Assembly: GCF_020880815.1 (NCBI RefSeq)
Contig: NZ_JAJITD010000009.1
Span: 283,924-347,923 of the forward strand
Direction: 5' to 3'
Length of the DNA: 64,000 nucleotides
Origin: Paraburkholderia sejongensis
GTDB lineage: Bacteria > Pseudomonadota > Gammaproteobacteria > Burkholderiales > Burkholderiaceae
The position numbers and the translations under genes are program-made. This document shows, piece by piece, positions 18,260 to 26,263 of the stretch. How positions within the stretch are numbered: position 1 is the stretch's first letter; each line of letters starts with the position of its first letter. Under the pieces are notes generated by a model. It was given only the letters and a program-made list of their open reading frames with translations. It made no database searches and was not told the DNA's origin.

Positions 18260-18275
18260 GCTGCGCCACTATGCT
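18237..18275 (+). promoter_or_regulatory. Candidate LysR-controlled promoter of the PanE-like gene (copy 1 of shared motif)
   Basis: AAACTTTAACTAT (18237-18249) is followed after exactly 20 bp by the -10-like TATGCT. The same arrangement occurs at 24685-24723 and, on the other strand, at 23644-23682 with one mismatch. The -35 hexamer is poor, as in activator-dependent promoters. Confidence 0.6.
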
Positions 18276-18345
18276 CGAACGATGATCGGCTATGCGATTT
18301 ATTGCATTGCGGCAGAAGATTTTTTATCGTCACGGGAGCGGCATC

Positions 18346-19323
18346 ATGAAGATCTGCATCTTCGGAGCGGGAGCGATTGGCGCGATGATGGGCGTGCAGT
18401 TGGCGCGGGCCGGCGCGGACGTCAGTTTCATTGCGCGCGGCCCGCATCTGGCGGCGATGCGAGAGCACGGCGCGCGTCTGATCATGGACGGCGAAACCTA
18501 TAGCGCAGCGGTACGCTGCACGTCCGATCCGCGCGAACTCGGCGTTCAGGATGTCGTGATCATTACGCTGAAAGCGCATTCGCTGCCCGGCGTGGTCGAC
18601 TCGATGCAGCCGCTCCTGGGCAAACATACGGCCATCGTGACCGGCGTGAATGGGATTCCGTACTGGTATTTCTATCAGCATGGCGGCCGCTTCGCCGGCA
18701 CGCGGCTGGCGAGCGTCGACCCGGACGGCATGCAGTGGACCAAGCTCGGACCCGAACGCGCGATCGGCTGCGTGCTTTATCCGGCGGCCGAAATCGTCGA
18801 ACCCGGCGTGGTCAAACATGTGTACGGCAAGAAGTTTCCGATCGGCGAGCCGAGCGGCGAACGCACGCCGCGCATTCAGCAATTGCATGAAATCATGCAG
18901 GCCGCCGGTTTCGACGCGCCGATCCGCGACAACATCCGCGACGAAATCTGGCTCAAGCTGTGGGGCAATCTGTGTTTCAACCCGATCAGCGCATTGACGC
19001 ATGCAACGCTCGATGTCCTCACGAGCGACCCCGGCACGCGCGCGGTGTCCCGCACGATGATGCTCGAAGCGAAGCGGATTGCCGAGCAGTTCGGCGTGCA
19101 CTTCCGGGTCGACGTCGAGCGACGCATCGACGGCGCGGGCGCGGTCGGCGCGCATAAGACCTCGACACTCGTCGATCTCGAGAATCGCCGCCCGATGGAA
19201 ATCGATCCGCTGCTGACCGTGGTTCAGGAAATGGGGCGTCTGGTCGCGGAACCCACGCCGACTATCGACGTGGTACTCGCGTTGATCAAGCTGCGCGAGA
19301 AAATGGCGTTGCAGGGCGACTAA
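18346..19323 (+). CDS. panE2: PanE-like 2-dehydropantoate reductase family protein, probable oxalyl-CoA reductase
   Basis: This 325-aa NADPH-dependent reductase of the ketopantoate reductase family has an N-terminal Rossmann fold (CIFGAGAIGAMMGVQLARAG), and the C-terminal helical domain keeps the family's Lys and Asn-Ser type blocks (LWGNLCFNPISALTHAT, HKTSTLVDLENRRPMEID). In Methylobacterium extorquens a PanE homologue, PanE2, is the oxalyl-CoA reductase that makes glyoxylate during oxalate assimilation. Lying 8.8 kb from a canonical frc, and next to an OxlT-like transporter operon, this gene is a good candidate for the same role rather than pantothenate synthesis. GGAG precedes the ATG. Function is inferred from context. 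Confidence 0.78.
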   Translation: MKICIFGAGAIGAMMGVQLARAGADVSFIARGPHLAAMREHGARLIMDGETYSAAVRCTSDPRELGVQDVVIITLKAHSLPGVVDSMQPLLGKHTAIVTGVNGIPYWYFYQHGGRFAGTRLASVDPDGMQWTKLGPERAIGCVLYPAAEIVEPGVVKHVYGKKFPIGEPSGERTPRIQQLHEIMQAAGFDAPIRDNIRDEIWLKLWGNLCFNPISALTHATLDVLTSDPGTRAVSRTMMLEAKRIAEQFGVHFRVDVERRIDGAGAVGAHKTSTLVDLENRRPMEIDPLLTVVQEMGRLVAEPTPTIDVVLALIKLREKMALQGD

Positions 19324-19373
19324 TCGGAGTTATTCGAAAATACATTAATTCCTGAAAAACCCGGCCGCATTAG

Positions 19374-19407
19374 AAAAGATTGGACGCCCAGCGTCCAATC
19401 TTTTTTT
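19374..19407. terminator. Strong bidirectional terminator
   Basis: AGATTGGACG and CGTCCAATCT form a perfect 10-bp stem with a 5-nt loop, flanked by AAAA on the left and TTTTTTT on the right. It serves the convergent PanE-like gene and aldehyde dehydrogenase gene. Confidence 0.88.
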
Positions 19408-19416
19408 CATCCACCG

Positions 19417-20871
19417 CTATTGATCGATTGCAACCCACACGGCTTTCGGTTCGGTAAAGTTCTCGATCGCCACGTCGCCATGCTCGCGGCCGAAACCCGA
19501 ATCGCCGGCACCACCCCACGGCAGACGCACATCGGTATATCCATAGGTATTGATCCACACGGTGCCCGCTTTCAGATCTCGAGCAACGCGGTGAACGCGG
19601 CTCAGATCCGCGCTCCACACGCCGGCCGCGAGGCTATACGCGGTACCGTTGGCAATCCTGAGCGCATCGGCCTCGTCGTCGAAGCGGATCACGCTCGCGA
19701 CCGGGCCGAAGATCTCCTCCTGCGAAATTCGCATCTCGTGCTCGACATTCGCGAACACGGTCGGCTCGACGAAAAAGCCGCGATTGCCGACGCGCGCGCC
19801 GCCCGTCACCAGCGACGCCCCCTCCGAGCGGCCGGTTTCCACGTAGCTCAATACCGTCTTCATCTGCGCGGCGGAAATCAGCGGCCCCATCGAGGTTTCC
19901 CGCACCGACGGGTCGCCGACCTTGATCGATTTCGCACGCGTGGCGAGCCGCTCGACCACTTCGTCGTACACGTCGCGATGCGCGAGAATCCGCGAACCGG
20001 CGGAACACACCTGGCCGGTATTGAAGAAAATTCCGGAGGCCGCGGCGCGCACCGCGTTGTCCAGATTCGCGTCGGCGAAGATCAGGTTGGCCGACTTGCC
20101 GCCCAGCTCCAGCGTTACGCGCTTGAAGTTGCCGGCCGCGCCCTGCAGAATGCCGCGCCCGACCGACGGCGAACCGGTGAACGTGACCTTGTCGATGCCC
20201 GGATGCGAGACGAGCGCGTCGCCGACCACGCTGCCCTTGCCGGTCACGATATTGAGTACGCCCGGCGGCACGCCCGCTTCGAGCGCGAGTTCGCCGATCC
20301 GCAACGCGGTGAGCGGCGTTATTTCCGCGGGTTTGACGATCAGCGTGCAGCCGCACGCGAGCGCCGGCGCGATCTTCCACATGCCGATCATTAGCGGGAA
20401 ATTCCACGGCACGATCGCGGCGACCACGCCGACCGGTTCGCGCAGCGTGTACGTCAAGGCATCGGGACGCGTCGGCACGACCTGACCGTTGATCTTGTCG
20501 CACCAGCCCGCGTAGTACTCGACCGTATCGATCGCGGCCGGCACGTCCTGGCGCATCACCGCGGCGATCGGCTTGCCGCCGTCGAGACTTTCGAGCGCGA
20601 CGAGTTCTTCCATGTTCTCGCGCATCAGGGCCGCGAGACGCTGCAAAATGCGGCCGCGTTCGGCGGCACGAATCGAATTCCACACTTTCAACGCCGCGCG
20701 TGCCGCGCGCACCGCGGTGTCCACGTCGGCGGCGCTGCCTTGCGCGACCAGCGCGATCGGCTCCTCGGTGGCCGGATTGATATCGACGGAATATTCCCCG
20801 GTGCCGGGCGGCAGCCGCTTGCCGTCGATCAGCAAATCATGTTGTCTGAGGTCGGTCTGGGTTTCCATCAT
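19417..20871 (-). CDS. NAD(P)-dependent aldehyde dehydrogenase
   Basis: This 484-aa aldehyde dehydrogenase superfamily member has the cofactor-site block IVPWNFPLMIGMWK, the catalytic Glu in TLELGGKSANLIF and the catalytic Cys in GQVCSAGSR. It should oxidise an aldehyde to an acid in the cytosol. Two adjacent ATG codons follow AGGAG; the second (20868) has the better spacing. It is the third gene of a minus-strand unit after an OxlT-like transporter and a LysR gene, which suggests a C2 aldehyde such as glyoxylate or glycolaldehyde, but the substrate is not readable from sequence. Confidence 0.9.
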   Translation of the reverse strand: MMETQTDLRQHDLLIDGKRLPPGTGEYSVDINPATEEPIALVAQGSAADVDTAVRAARAALKVWNSIRAAERGRILQRLAALMRENMEELVALESLDGGKPIAAVMRQDVPAAIDTVEYYAGWCDKINGQVVPTRPDALTYTLREPVGVVAAIVPWNFPLMIGMWKIAPALACGCTLIVKPAEITPLTALRIGELALEAGVPPGVLNIVTGKGSVVGDALVSHPGIDKVTFTGSPSVGRGILQGAAGNFKRVTLELGGKSANLIFADANLDNAVRAAASGIFFNTGQVCSAGSRILAHRDVYDEVVERLATRAKSIKVGDPSVRETSMGPLISAAQMKTVLSYVETGRSEGASLVTGGARVGNRGFFVEPTVFANVEHEMRISQEEIFGPVASVIRFDDEADALRIANGTAYSLAAGVWSADLSRVHRVARDLKAGTVWINTYGYTDVRLPWGGAGDSGFGREHGDVAIENFTEPKAVWVAIDQ

Positions 20872-20960
20872 GAAGCTCCTTGAGTAGGACGTTATGTGGC
20901 GCGCTAAAGGCGCAGCGTTCGAATCGTTCGTAAAACAGGGGGTTTTGTGCCGCTTGCGAT

Positions 20961-21938
20961 CTAAGGTTCGTGCAGCAGGGTGCGGGCGACGGACGGCCAG
21001 TCGAAGGTCCGCGCGGGACAAGGCGTCGAAGCGTCGCTATGCGCACGCTCATTGGTCGACGCGAAAAACTGCGCCCACACGGCGGTCGCGTTCGGCCGCA
21101 GCGAGCGCTTGCGGCGCTGGACCAGCACGGTGGTCAGCGTGGTCCGCGGCACCAACGGACGGCTCACCAGACCGGCACCCAGCGCCGGCCAGTACGCGTC
21201 GACCGGCAATACGCCGACCCCGAGGCCCAGCTCGACCATCCGCGCTACCGCGGCGACGTGGCCGAGTTCCTGCAACGGGCCGCGCTTCAGTTCGTGGCTC
21301 ACGAGCGCCGGCTCCAGTGCCGCGCGCACGCCCGTGTCGGCATTGAGCGTCAGCAGCGGCCACGCGCGCAAGCCGCGCCAGTCGATGCTGTCGTGACGCG
21401 CGAGCGGATGCGCGGCCGGCATCACCGCATGCAGCGGCGTGCTGAACAGCACTTGCGCGTGCAGCAGATCGCTGTCGATTGCGTGCCCAACCGAGACCAC
21501 GCCGAAGTCCACCTCGCCATGCTCGACGCTCGCGAGCACGCCGCTTTGCGACTGATCGCGCACCGACACCACCAGTTGCGGATAGACCGACGCGCAATGC
21601 GCGAGCGCCTGCGGCACCCAGCTCGACGACAACACCGGATTGCTCGCGACGAGCACGACGCCGGTGCGGCCGTCGTTGGCGGCCCGCTCTTCGAGCAGCG
21701 TCAATTCGATTTCGTCGAGCAATCGGCCGATCCTTCGCTCGAGACTCGCGCCCGCATTGGTCAGTTCTACGTGGCGGGTGGTGCGGTCGAACAGCTTCAG
21801 ATCGACCGCCTCTTCGAGCTCGCGGATGCAACGGCTCACCGCCGATTGCGTCAGATCGAACTGGCGCGCCGCGCGGGTGAAGCTGCGCTCCCGCGCGACC
21901 GCGACGAAGACCTTGAGCTGCTGCAGCGAAACGTTCAT
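20961..21938 (-). CDS. LysR-family transcriptional regulator
   Basis: This 325-aa LTTR has an N-terminal winged helix-turn-helix (LQQLKVFVAVARERSFTRAARQFDLTQSAVSRCIRELEEAVDLKLFDR) and a periplasmic-binding-protein-like effector domain. It lies 34 bp after the transporter gene and 89 bp before the aldehyde dehydrogenase gene, all on the minus strand, so it is probably part of their operon. The effector is unknown. It is not closely similar to the LysR at 23720. Confidence 0.88.
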   Translation of the reverse strand: MNVSLQQLKVFVAVARERSFTRAARQFDLTQSAVSRCIRELEEAVDLKLFDRTTRHVELTNAGASLERRIGRLLDEIELTLLEERAANDGRTGVVLVASNPVLSSSWVPQALAHCASVYPQLVVSVRDQSQSGVLASVEHGEVDFGVVSVGHAIDSDLLHAQVLFSTPLHAVMPAAHPLARHDSIDWRGLRAWPLLTLNADTGVRAALEPALVSHELKRGPLQELGHVAAVARMVELGLGVGVLPVDAYWPALGAGLVSRPLVPRTTLTTVLVQRRKRSLRPNATAVWAQFFASTNERAHSDASTPCPARTFDWPSVARTLLHEP

Positions 21939-21972
21939 ATACTCGGGCCTCGGCGCATGCGGCTGACACCGG

Positions 21973-23328
21973 TTATTCGCCGCTCTGCTCGGGCCAGTGA
22001 CTCATCCGCGACGCGCCGCCGGTGCCGTGCGGATGCCCGGCGACGGCGAGCGCGCCCTGCGGTTCGTTATGCGATTCGATCCAGCGCGTGCGCATCGGCT
22101 CGAGAATGAATTTCGCCGAGATGCCCGCCGCGATCGTGATAATCGCGGACACGATGAACACCAGGTTCCAGCCGCCGGTGGCCGCCAGCACCGACGCGAT
22201 CGGCACCAGCAACGAGGCTGTGCCTTTCGCGGTGTACAACGTGCCCGCATTGGCCGCCGCGTATTTGCTGCCGAACGTATCCGCGCAGGTCGCCGGAAAG
22301 ATCGAGAAGATCTCGCCCCAGAACAGGAAGATCAGCGCGGCGAACGCCATGAACGCATACGGGTTGCTGCCGAACTGCATCATCCCGAGCAGCGCGAGAC
22401 CCTCGCCGATGAAGATCACGAACATCGTGTTTTCACGGCCGATCTTGTCGGAAATGAAACCGCACAGCGGTCGCGTCAGGCCGTTGAAGATGTTGTCGAT
22501 CGACAGCGTCAGCGTGAGCAACGGCAAGGTCGCGCCGAATACCGACATCGGAATGCGCGCAAGGCCCCAGTCTTTTGCGATCGGACCGATCTGCGCGGTC
22601 GCCATCAGCCCGCCCGCGGCGACCGCGACGAACGACGCGTAGATCACCCAGAACACCGGTGTCCTGATCATCTGACGCGACGTGAAATCGACCTTCGACA
22701 CCGCGAACCTGGTCTTGCGGGTCGCCTGCTGACGCAAAATAGGCCGCACCAGCAACAGCGCGAGCAGCAAAATGCTGACGCCTTGCACGATGCCGAAGAA
22801 GAAGAACGTGTGCTCGAAGCCGCGGCTGTTGATCATGTTCGCGATCGGTATCACGGTGAGCGCCGCGCCCGCGCCGAAGCCGGCCGCGGTCAGGCCCGCC
22901 GCGAGTCCGCGCCGGTCCGGAAACCATTTGAGCGCATTGCCGACGCAGGTGCCGTACACGCCGCCCGCGCCGATCCCGCCGATCACCGCGGCGAAATACA
23001 GCATGCCGAGTGTGGTCGCATAAGAATTGAGAACCCATGACAGCCCCGCGCAGATCGCGCCGCCGGCGACCACCGGGCGCGGTCCGAAGCGGTCGACCAG
23101 CCAGCCTTCGAACGGCACCAGCCAGGTTTCGGTGAGAATGAAGATCGAGAACGCCAACTGGATCGATGCCTCGCTCCAGTTATGCCTCGCATGCATCGGC
23201 GCCACGAACAACGTCCACGCATATTGCAGATTGGCCACCAGCGCCATGCACACCATGCCGATGACCAGCTGCCACCATCTGTTTCGCCAGAACATGCCAG
23301 CTGACGATTGCTGGGTGATATTGTCCAT
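21973..23328 (-). CDS. OxlT-like major facilitator transporter (oxalate/formate antiporter family)
   Basis: This 451-aa MFS protein has about twelve membrane segments and motifs typical of the OxlT group: NRWWQLVIGMVCMALVANLQYAWTLF in helix 1, GGIGAGGVYGTCVGNALKWFPDRRGLAAGL in helices 4-5, and the TTT-like helix 11 region. It should exchange or import dicarboxylates such as oxalate. The ATG at 23328 has GGAG upstream; a GTG five codons earlier is possible. It heads the unit with lysR and the aldehyde dehydrogenase gene. The protein ends in a hydrophilic His/Gly-rich tail. Confidence 0.85.
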   Translation of the reverse strand: MDNITQQSSAGMFWRNRWWQLVIGMVCMALVANLQYAWTLFVAPMHARHNWSEASIQLAFSIFILTETWLVPFEGWLVDRFGPRPVVAGGAICAGLSWVLNSYATTLGMLYFAAVIGGIGAGGVYGTCVGNALKWFPDRRGLAAGLTAAGFGAGAALTVIPIANMINSRGFEHTFFFFGIVQGVSILLLALLLVRPILRQQATRKTRFAVSKVDFTSRQMIRTPVFWVIYASFVAVAAGGLMATAQIGPIAKDWGLARIPMSVFGATLPLLTLTLSIDNIFNGLTRPLCGFISDKIGRENTMFVIFIGEGLALLGMMQFGSNPYAFMAFAALIFLFWGEIFSIFPATCADTFGSKYAAANAGTLYTAKGTASLLVPIASVLAATGGWNLVFIVSAIITIAAGISAKFILEPMRTRWIESHNEPQGALAVAGHPHGTGGASRMSHWPEQSGE

Positions 23329-23643
23329 GAGCCTTGTCTCCACTATTTATTTAGTGCCGGCGCTTGAGTGCCGCGCTGGATGTGTCCCGCCTTATTGTTA
23401 TGTCCCGAAAGTACTTTGCCATTCGGGAAGATTGAAAATAGGCACCGCTAATTGCCGACTTATTTAAAACCGATTCGCGCCATACACCGGGAAAGTCTGC
23501 TTTAGTCCGAGCAATCCAAATACACGCGACGGTAAGCGTTACAGCCAACTTCCACGCGATTTCCCGCCTTTTAGTGCGCCACCCCACTTTACCGCGCGTT
23601 AACCCGCACACCGCACCGTCAATTCGGCTTCTTATAAGAGTCC

Positions 23644-23682
23644 ATGCTAGGGTCATTGCTGAATTACGAATAATTAAAGTTT
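23644..23682 (-). promoter_or_regulatory. Candidate LysR-controlled promoter of the OxlT-like operon (copy 2 of shared motif)
   Basis: On the minus strand AAACTTTAATTAT is followed after 20 bp by TAGCAT, the same layout as copies 1 and 3. It points to the OxlT-like gene, leaving a leader of about 300 nt that holds no other feature I can support, and it lies 38 bp upstream of the divergent LysR start, so it may also autoregulate that gene. Confidence 0.55.
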
Positions 23683-23719
23683 GTTATTATGTGGATTCAC
23701 AGTTCCTTATACATCGGCC

Positions 23720-24667
23720 ATGACGATGCGCAACGCGACGCTGCGGCAACTGAAGGTCTTTGAAACGGTCGCGCGACACCTGAGTTTTTCGCGCGCGGCC
23801 GAGGAATTGCATCTGACTCAGCCGGCCGTCTCCACCCAGGTCCGGCAACTCGAAGAACATGCGGGATTGCCGCTGTTCGAACAGCTCGGCAAGAAGATCT
23901 ATCTGACGCCGGCCGGCACCGAAATGCTGCACTACAGCCGCGCGATCATGCAGCAGTTCCACGAAGTCGACGAGGCGATGAGTCAGTTGAAGGGCGTCTC
24001 CGGCGGCAAGCTCAATGTCGCGGTGATCAGCGCCGGCGACTATTTCTTTCCCCGCGTGCTGGCCGAATTCACGCGCCGCTATTCCGGTGTCGATCTGAAT
24101 CTCGCGGTGCACAACCGCGAAGAATTGCTGCATCAACTCGCGACCAATCAGACCGACCTCGCGGTGATGGTGCGGCCGCCGCATGAAACGGATGCGACCA
24201 ACGAACCGTTTGCGCCGCACCCTTACGTGATCGTCGCCGCGCCCACCCATCCGCTCGCGCACAAGCGCAACATCCGCCTCAGTCAACTCGCGAACGAGGC
24301 GTTCATCGTGCGCGAACGCGGCTCGGATACGTGGAATTCGATGGAAGAAGGTTTCGCGGGCCGGCTGTCCAATCTGAAGATCGCGATGGAGATCAAAAGC
24401 ACCGAGACGATCAAGCAGGCGGTGATCGCCGGCATGGGGATCGCGTTTCTGTCCGCGCATACGATCAGCCTCGAATTGCAATTGGGTCATCTGGTGGTAC
24501 TCGACGTGGAGAGCTTTCCGGTGATGCTCAACTGGTACGTCGTGCACCGGAAGAACAAACGTCTGCCGCCGGTCGCGGTCGCCTTCAAACGCTTCCTGAT
24601 AGAGGAAGGCGCGAATCTGATCGAACGTATTACGCGCGTGAAGGAATTGAGCGTGCATAAGCAGTAG
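23720..24667 (+). CDS. LysR-family regulator, CbbR-like, probable oxalate-region activator
   Basis: This 315-aa LTTR has an N-terminal helix-turn-helix (LRQLKVFETVARHLSFSRAAEELHLTQPAVSTQVRQLEEHAG) close to the CbbR/RbcR subgroup and an effector-binding domain that starts with KLNVAVISAGDYF. ATG at 23720 or 23726 gives normal length; no strong ribosome-binding site is visible. It is flanked on both sides by copies of the AAACTTTAAYTAT element, so it is the best candidate for the protein that binds it. Confidence 0.88.
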   Translation: MTMRNATLRQLKVFETVARHLSFSRAAEELHLTQPAVSTQVRQLEEHAGLPLFEQLGKKIYLTPAGTEMLHYSRAIMQQFHEVDEAMSQLKGVSGGKLNVAVISAGDYFFPRVLAEFTRRYSGVDLNLAVHNREELLHQLATNQTDLAVMVRPPHETDATNEPFAPHPYVIVAAPTHPLAHKRNIRLSQLANEAFIVRERGSDTWNSMEEGFAGRLSNLKIAMEIKSTETIKQAVIAGMGIAFLSAHTISLELQLGHLVVLDVESFPVMLNWYVVHRKNKRLPPVAVAFKRFLIEEGANLIERITRVKELSVHKQ

Positions 24668-24684
24668 GCTATGAAAACCCAATA

Positions 24685-24723
24685 AAACTTTAACTATTGC
24701 AAATCGTTCGCGACTTCTATGCT
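24685..24723 (+). promoter_or_regulatory. Candidate LysR-controlled promoter of the 106-aa gene (copy 3 of shared motif)
   Basis: AAACTTTAACTAT (24685-24697) is identical to copy 1 and is again followed after 20 bp by TATGCT. The start codon of the 106-aa gene is 40 bp downstream of the -10-like hexamer. Confidence 0.6.
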
Positions 24724-24763
24724 GCAAGCGAGTTCTTTCACTTGCCAGCTCAGGAGGCCGATC

Positions 24764-25084
24764 ATGAACCACGCACCGCTTCGCTCTTCCGTCAGTCCGC
24801 GCGGCGCCGGCCTCGCGACAGGTCCGCGCGACACCCAACCGGACGACGCCCATCTGAGTGCCTATAACGCAGCATTCAGCGACCTCGGTCTGCGCTTTCG
24901 CTGGGATCGCGCGACGCTCGATATGTTGAAAGAATTCAATAGCGAATCGGCGCGCATTACCGCGTATATCGAGCGGTATCACAGTCATTTGCATCGCGCG
25001 TACGACGCCGAGTTTCTCGCGCAAATGATCCTGCATCGAAAGACGCAGTACTACAGCGAGTTCGCGGCGGCGGCCGAAGAATAA
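24764..25084 (+). CDS. Unknown 106-aa protein in the oxalate region
   Basis: I do not recognise this family. A near-perfect ribosome-binding site (AGGAGG) precedes the ATG. The first 30 residues look disordered; the rest is helical, with a compact block containing RFRWDRATLDMLKEF, a Ser/Glu pair, IERYHSHLHRAYD and FLAQMILHRK. No signal peptide or membrane segment is present. His, Tyr and Glu residues in the helical part could bind a metal or partner, but this is speculation. It shares its promoter architecture with the PanE-like reductase and the OxlT-like operon, which suggests a role in oxalate or C2 metabolism. Confidence 0.75.
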   Translation: MNHAPLRSSVSPRGAGLATGPRDTQPDDAHLSAYNAAFSDLGLRFRWDRATLDMLKEFNSESARITAYIERYHSHLHRAYDAEFLAQMILHRKTQYYSEFAAAAEE

Positions 25085-25200
25085 GCACTGAGATAAGCAC
25101 TGCGGTACTCGAGGTACCCGATGGTTCGACAGCGGCGGGCTCTGCAGCTCGCCGCGCCGCATTGCTGGAACGAGCGGCCGCGCATCGATTCGCGCGCTAT

Positions 25201-26175
25201 TCATGATGCGCGGCGCGCCGCCGCTGTGACATGAAGCTGCCGCACGCGCGTACAGTCGCGCTGCCGGCCAAACACGCGCCGGCCTTCGCGCAAACCGCGC
25301 CGATACGGATACGCACTCGCGCGCACCGTGCCGGGCGCGAGATCACGCAACGCCCACATCGGCTCGGCGCCGCCCACTTCCCCGCAGTCTTCGCCGCCAT
25401 GCCATGCGAGACTCTCTAGCAGGCCTGGCCGGGCGATCGTCATGCCGTCGCTGCGCGCGGCGAACGCATAGACGGTGCAGGCGTCGCCATTCATCGCATG
25501 ACCGGGCGGTCCCAAATACTCGCGACTGATCATCAGATGCGCGCCGATCGCGGCCGCCAACGCGCTCATCGCGAGCAGTTCGGCAAGTCCGAATAGTTGG
25601 GCGGGTTCAGTCGCGAAGCTGTAGCCGAGCCAGCCGCACAACAGTAGCGCCAGCAGATTGACGAGATGATGACCCGGCAGCGCGAGCGCCTCGATCTGCA
25701 AGGTACCGCGAAGCTTGCAGAACGCGAGCGACGATTGCGCGAAGATCAGCGCACCGATGAATACCGCCGCGCACAACGCGAGCCGTTCGGTGTTATCGCG
25801 CGCCGCCGGCGAAACAGCATGCGCAACCGCTATCGATACGACCGCGAGACCCATGCCGCTGCCGAGCAACGCGACGAGTGCGGGCCAGCGCGCTGGATTA
25901 CGTCCGCGCATTCGCAACGCGCCGAGTAGCGCGCCGGCCAACGCCGCGCCCACGATCCACGATCGCGCGCCGAGCCCCGCCGCGAAGCTGCCCGCCAGTA
26001 GCGCGGCGAGCGCGGCCGTGCCTCCATGCAGCCGGCGGGTCGCGCGCCATTTGCACACGCGCTGCCCGAGTGCGACCAACGCGACCAGCAGCACCGCGCC
26101 CAGCCCGGCGGCGAGCGTCACCGCCAGCAGCAACAACAGGTCCATCCACACGGTACTCCCACAGGCTTGCAGCAT
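25201..26175 (-). CDS. Transhydrogenase beta-subunit (PntB)-like membrane protein lacking the NADP-binding domain
   Basis: This 324-aa protein has seven or more hydrophobic segments in the first 230 residues. The block FIGALIFAQSSLAFCKLRG, then LALPGHHLVNLLAL, aligns by eye with the membrane domain of PntB (E. coli FIGAVTFTGSVVAFGKLCG, then LMLPNRHKMNLAAL). The hydrophilic C-terminal 95 residues do not look like the NADP(H)-binding domain III and contain several Cys. No pntA is nearby. GGAGG precedes the start at 26175. It is 88 bp after the FAH gene, so it is probably the last gene of the frc operon. Function unknown; proton-pumping transhydrogenation is unlikely from this protein alone. Confidence 0.7.
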   Translation of the reverse strand: MLQACGSTVWMDLLLLLAVTLAAGLGAVLLVALVALGQRVCKWRATRRLHGGTAALAALLAGSFAAGLGARSWIVGAALAGALLGALRMRGRNPARWPALVALLGSGMGLAVVSIAVAHAVSPAARDNTERLALCAAVFIGALIFAQSSLAFCKLRGTLQIEALALPGHHLVNLLALLLCGWLGYSFATEPAQLFGLAELLAMSALAAAIGAHLMISREYLGPPGHAMNGDACTVYAFAARSDGMTIARPGLLESLAWHGGEDCGEVGGAEPMWALRDLAPGTVRASAYPYRRGLREGRRVFGRQRDCTRVRQLHVTAAARRAS

Positions 26176-26263
26176 GCGTGATCCTCCGTGATGCGATGTA
26201 CGGATGCGAGCCGGGCACTCGCGCGTGCTTCTGACAACGCCCGGACAAGCGCTCAGATCGAAC

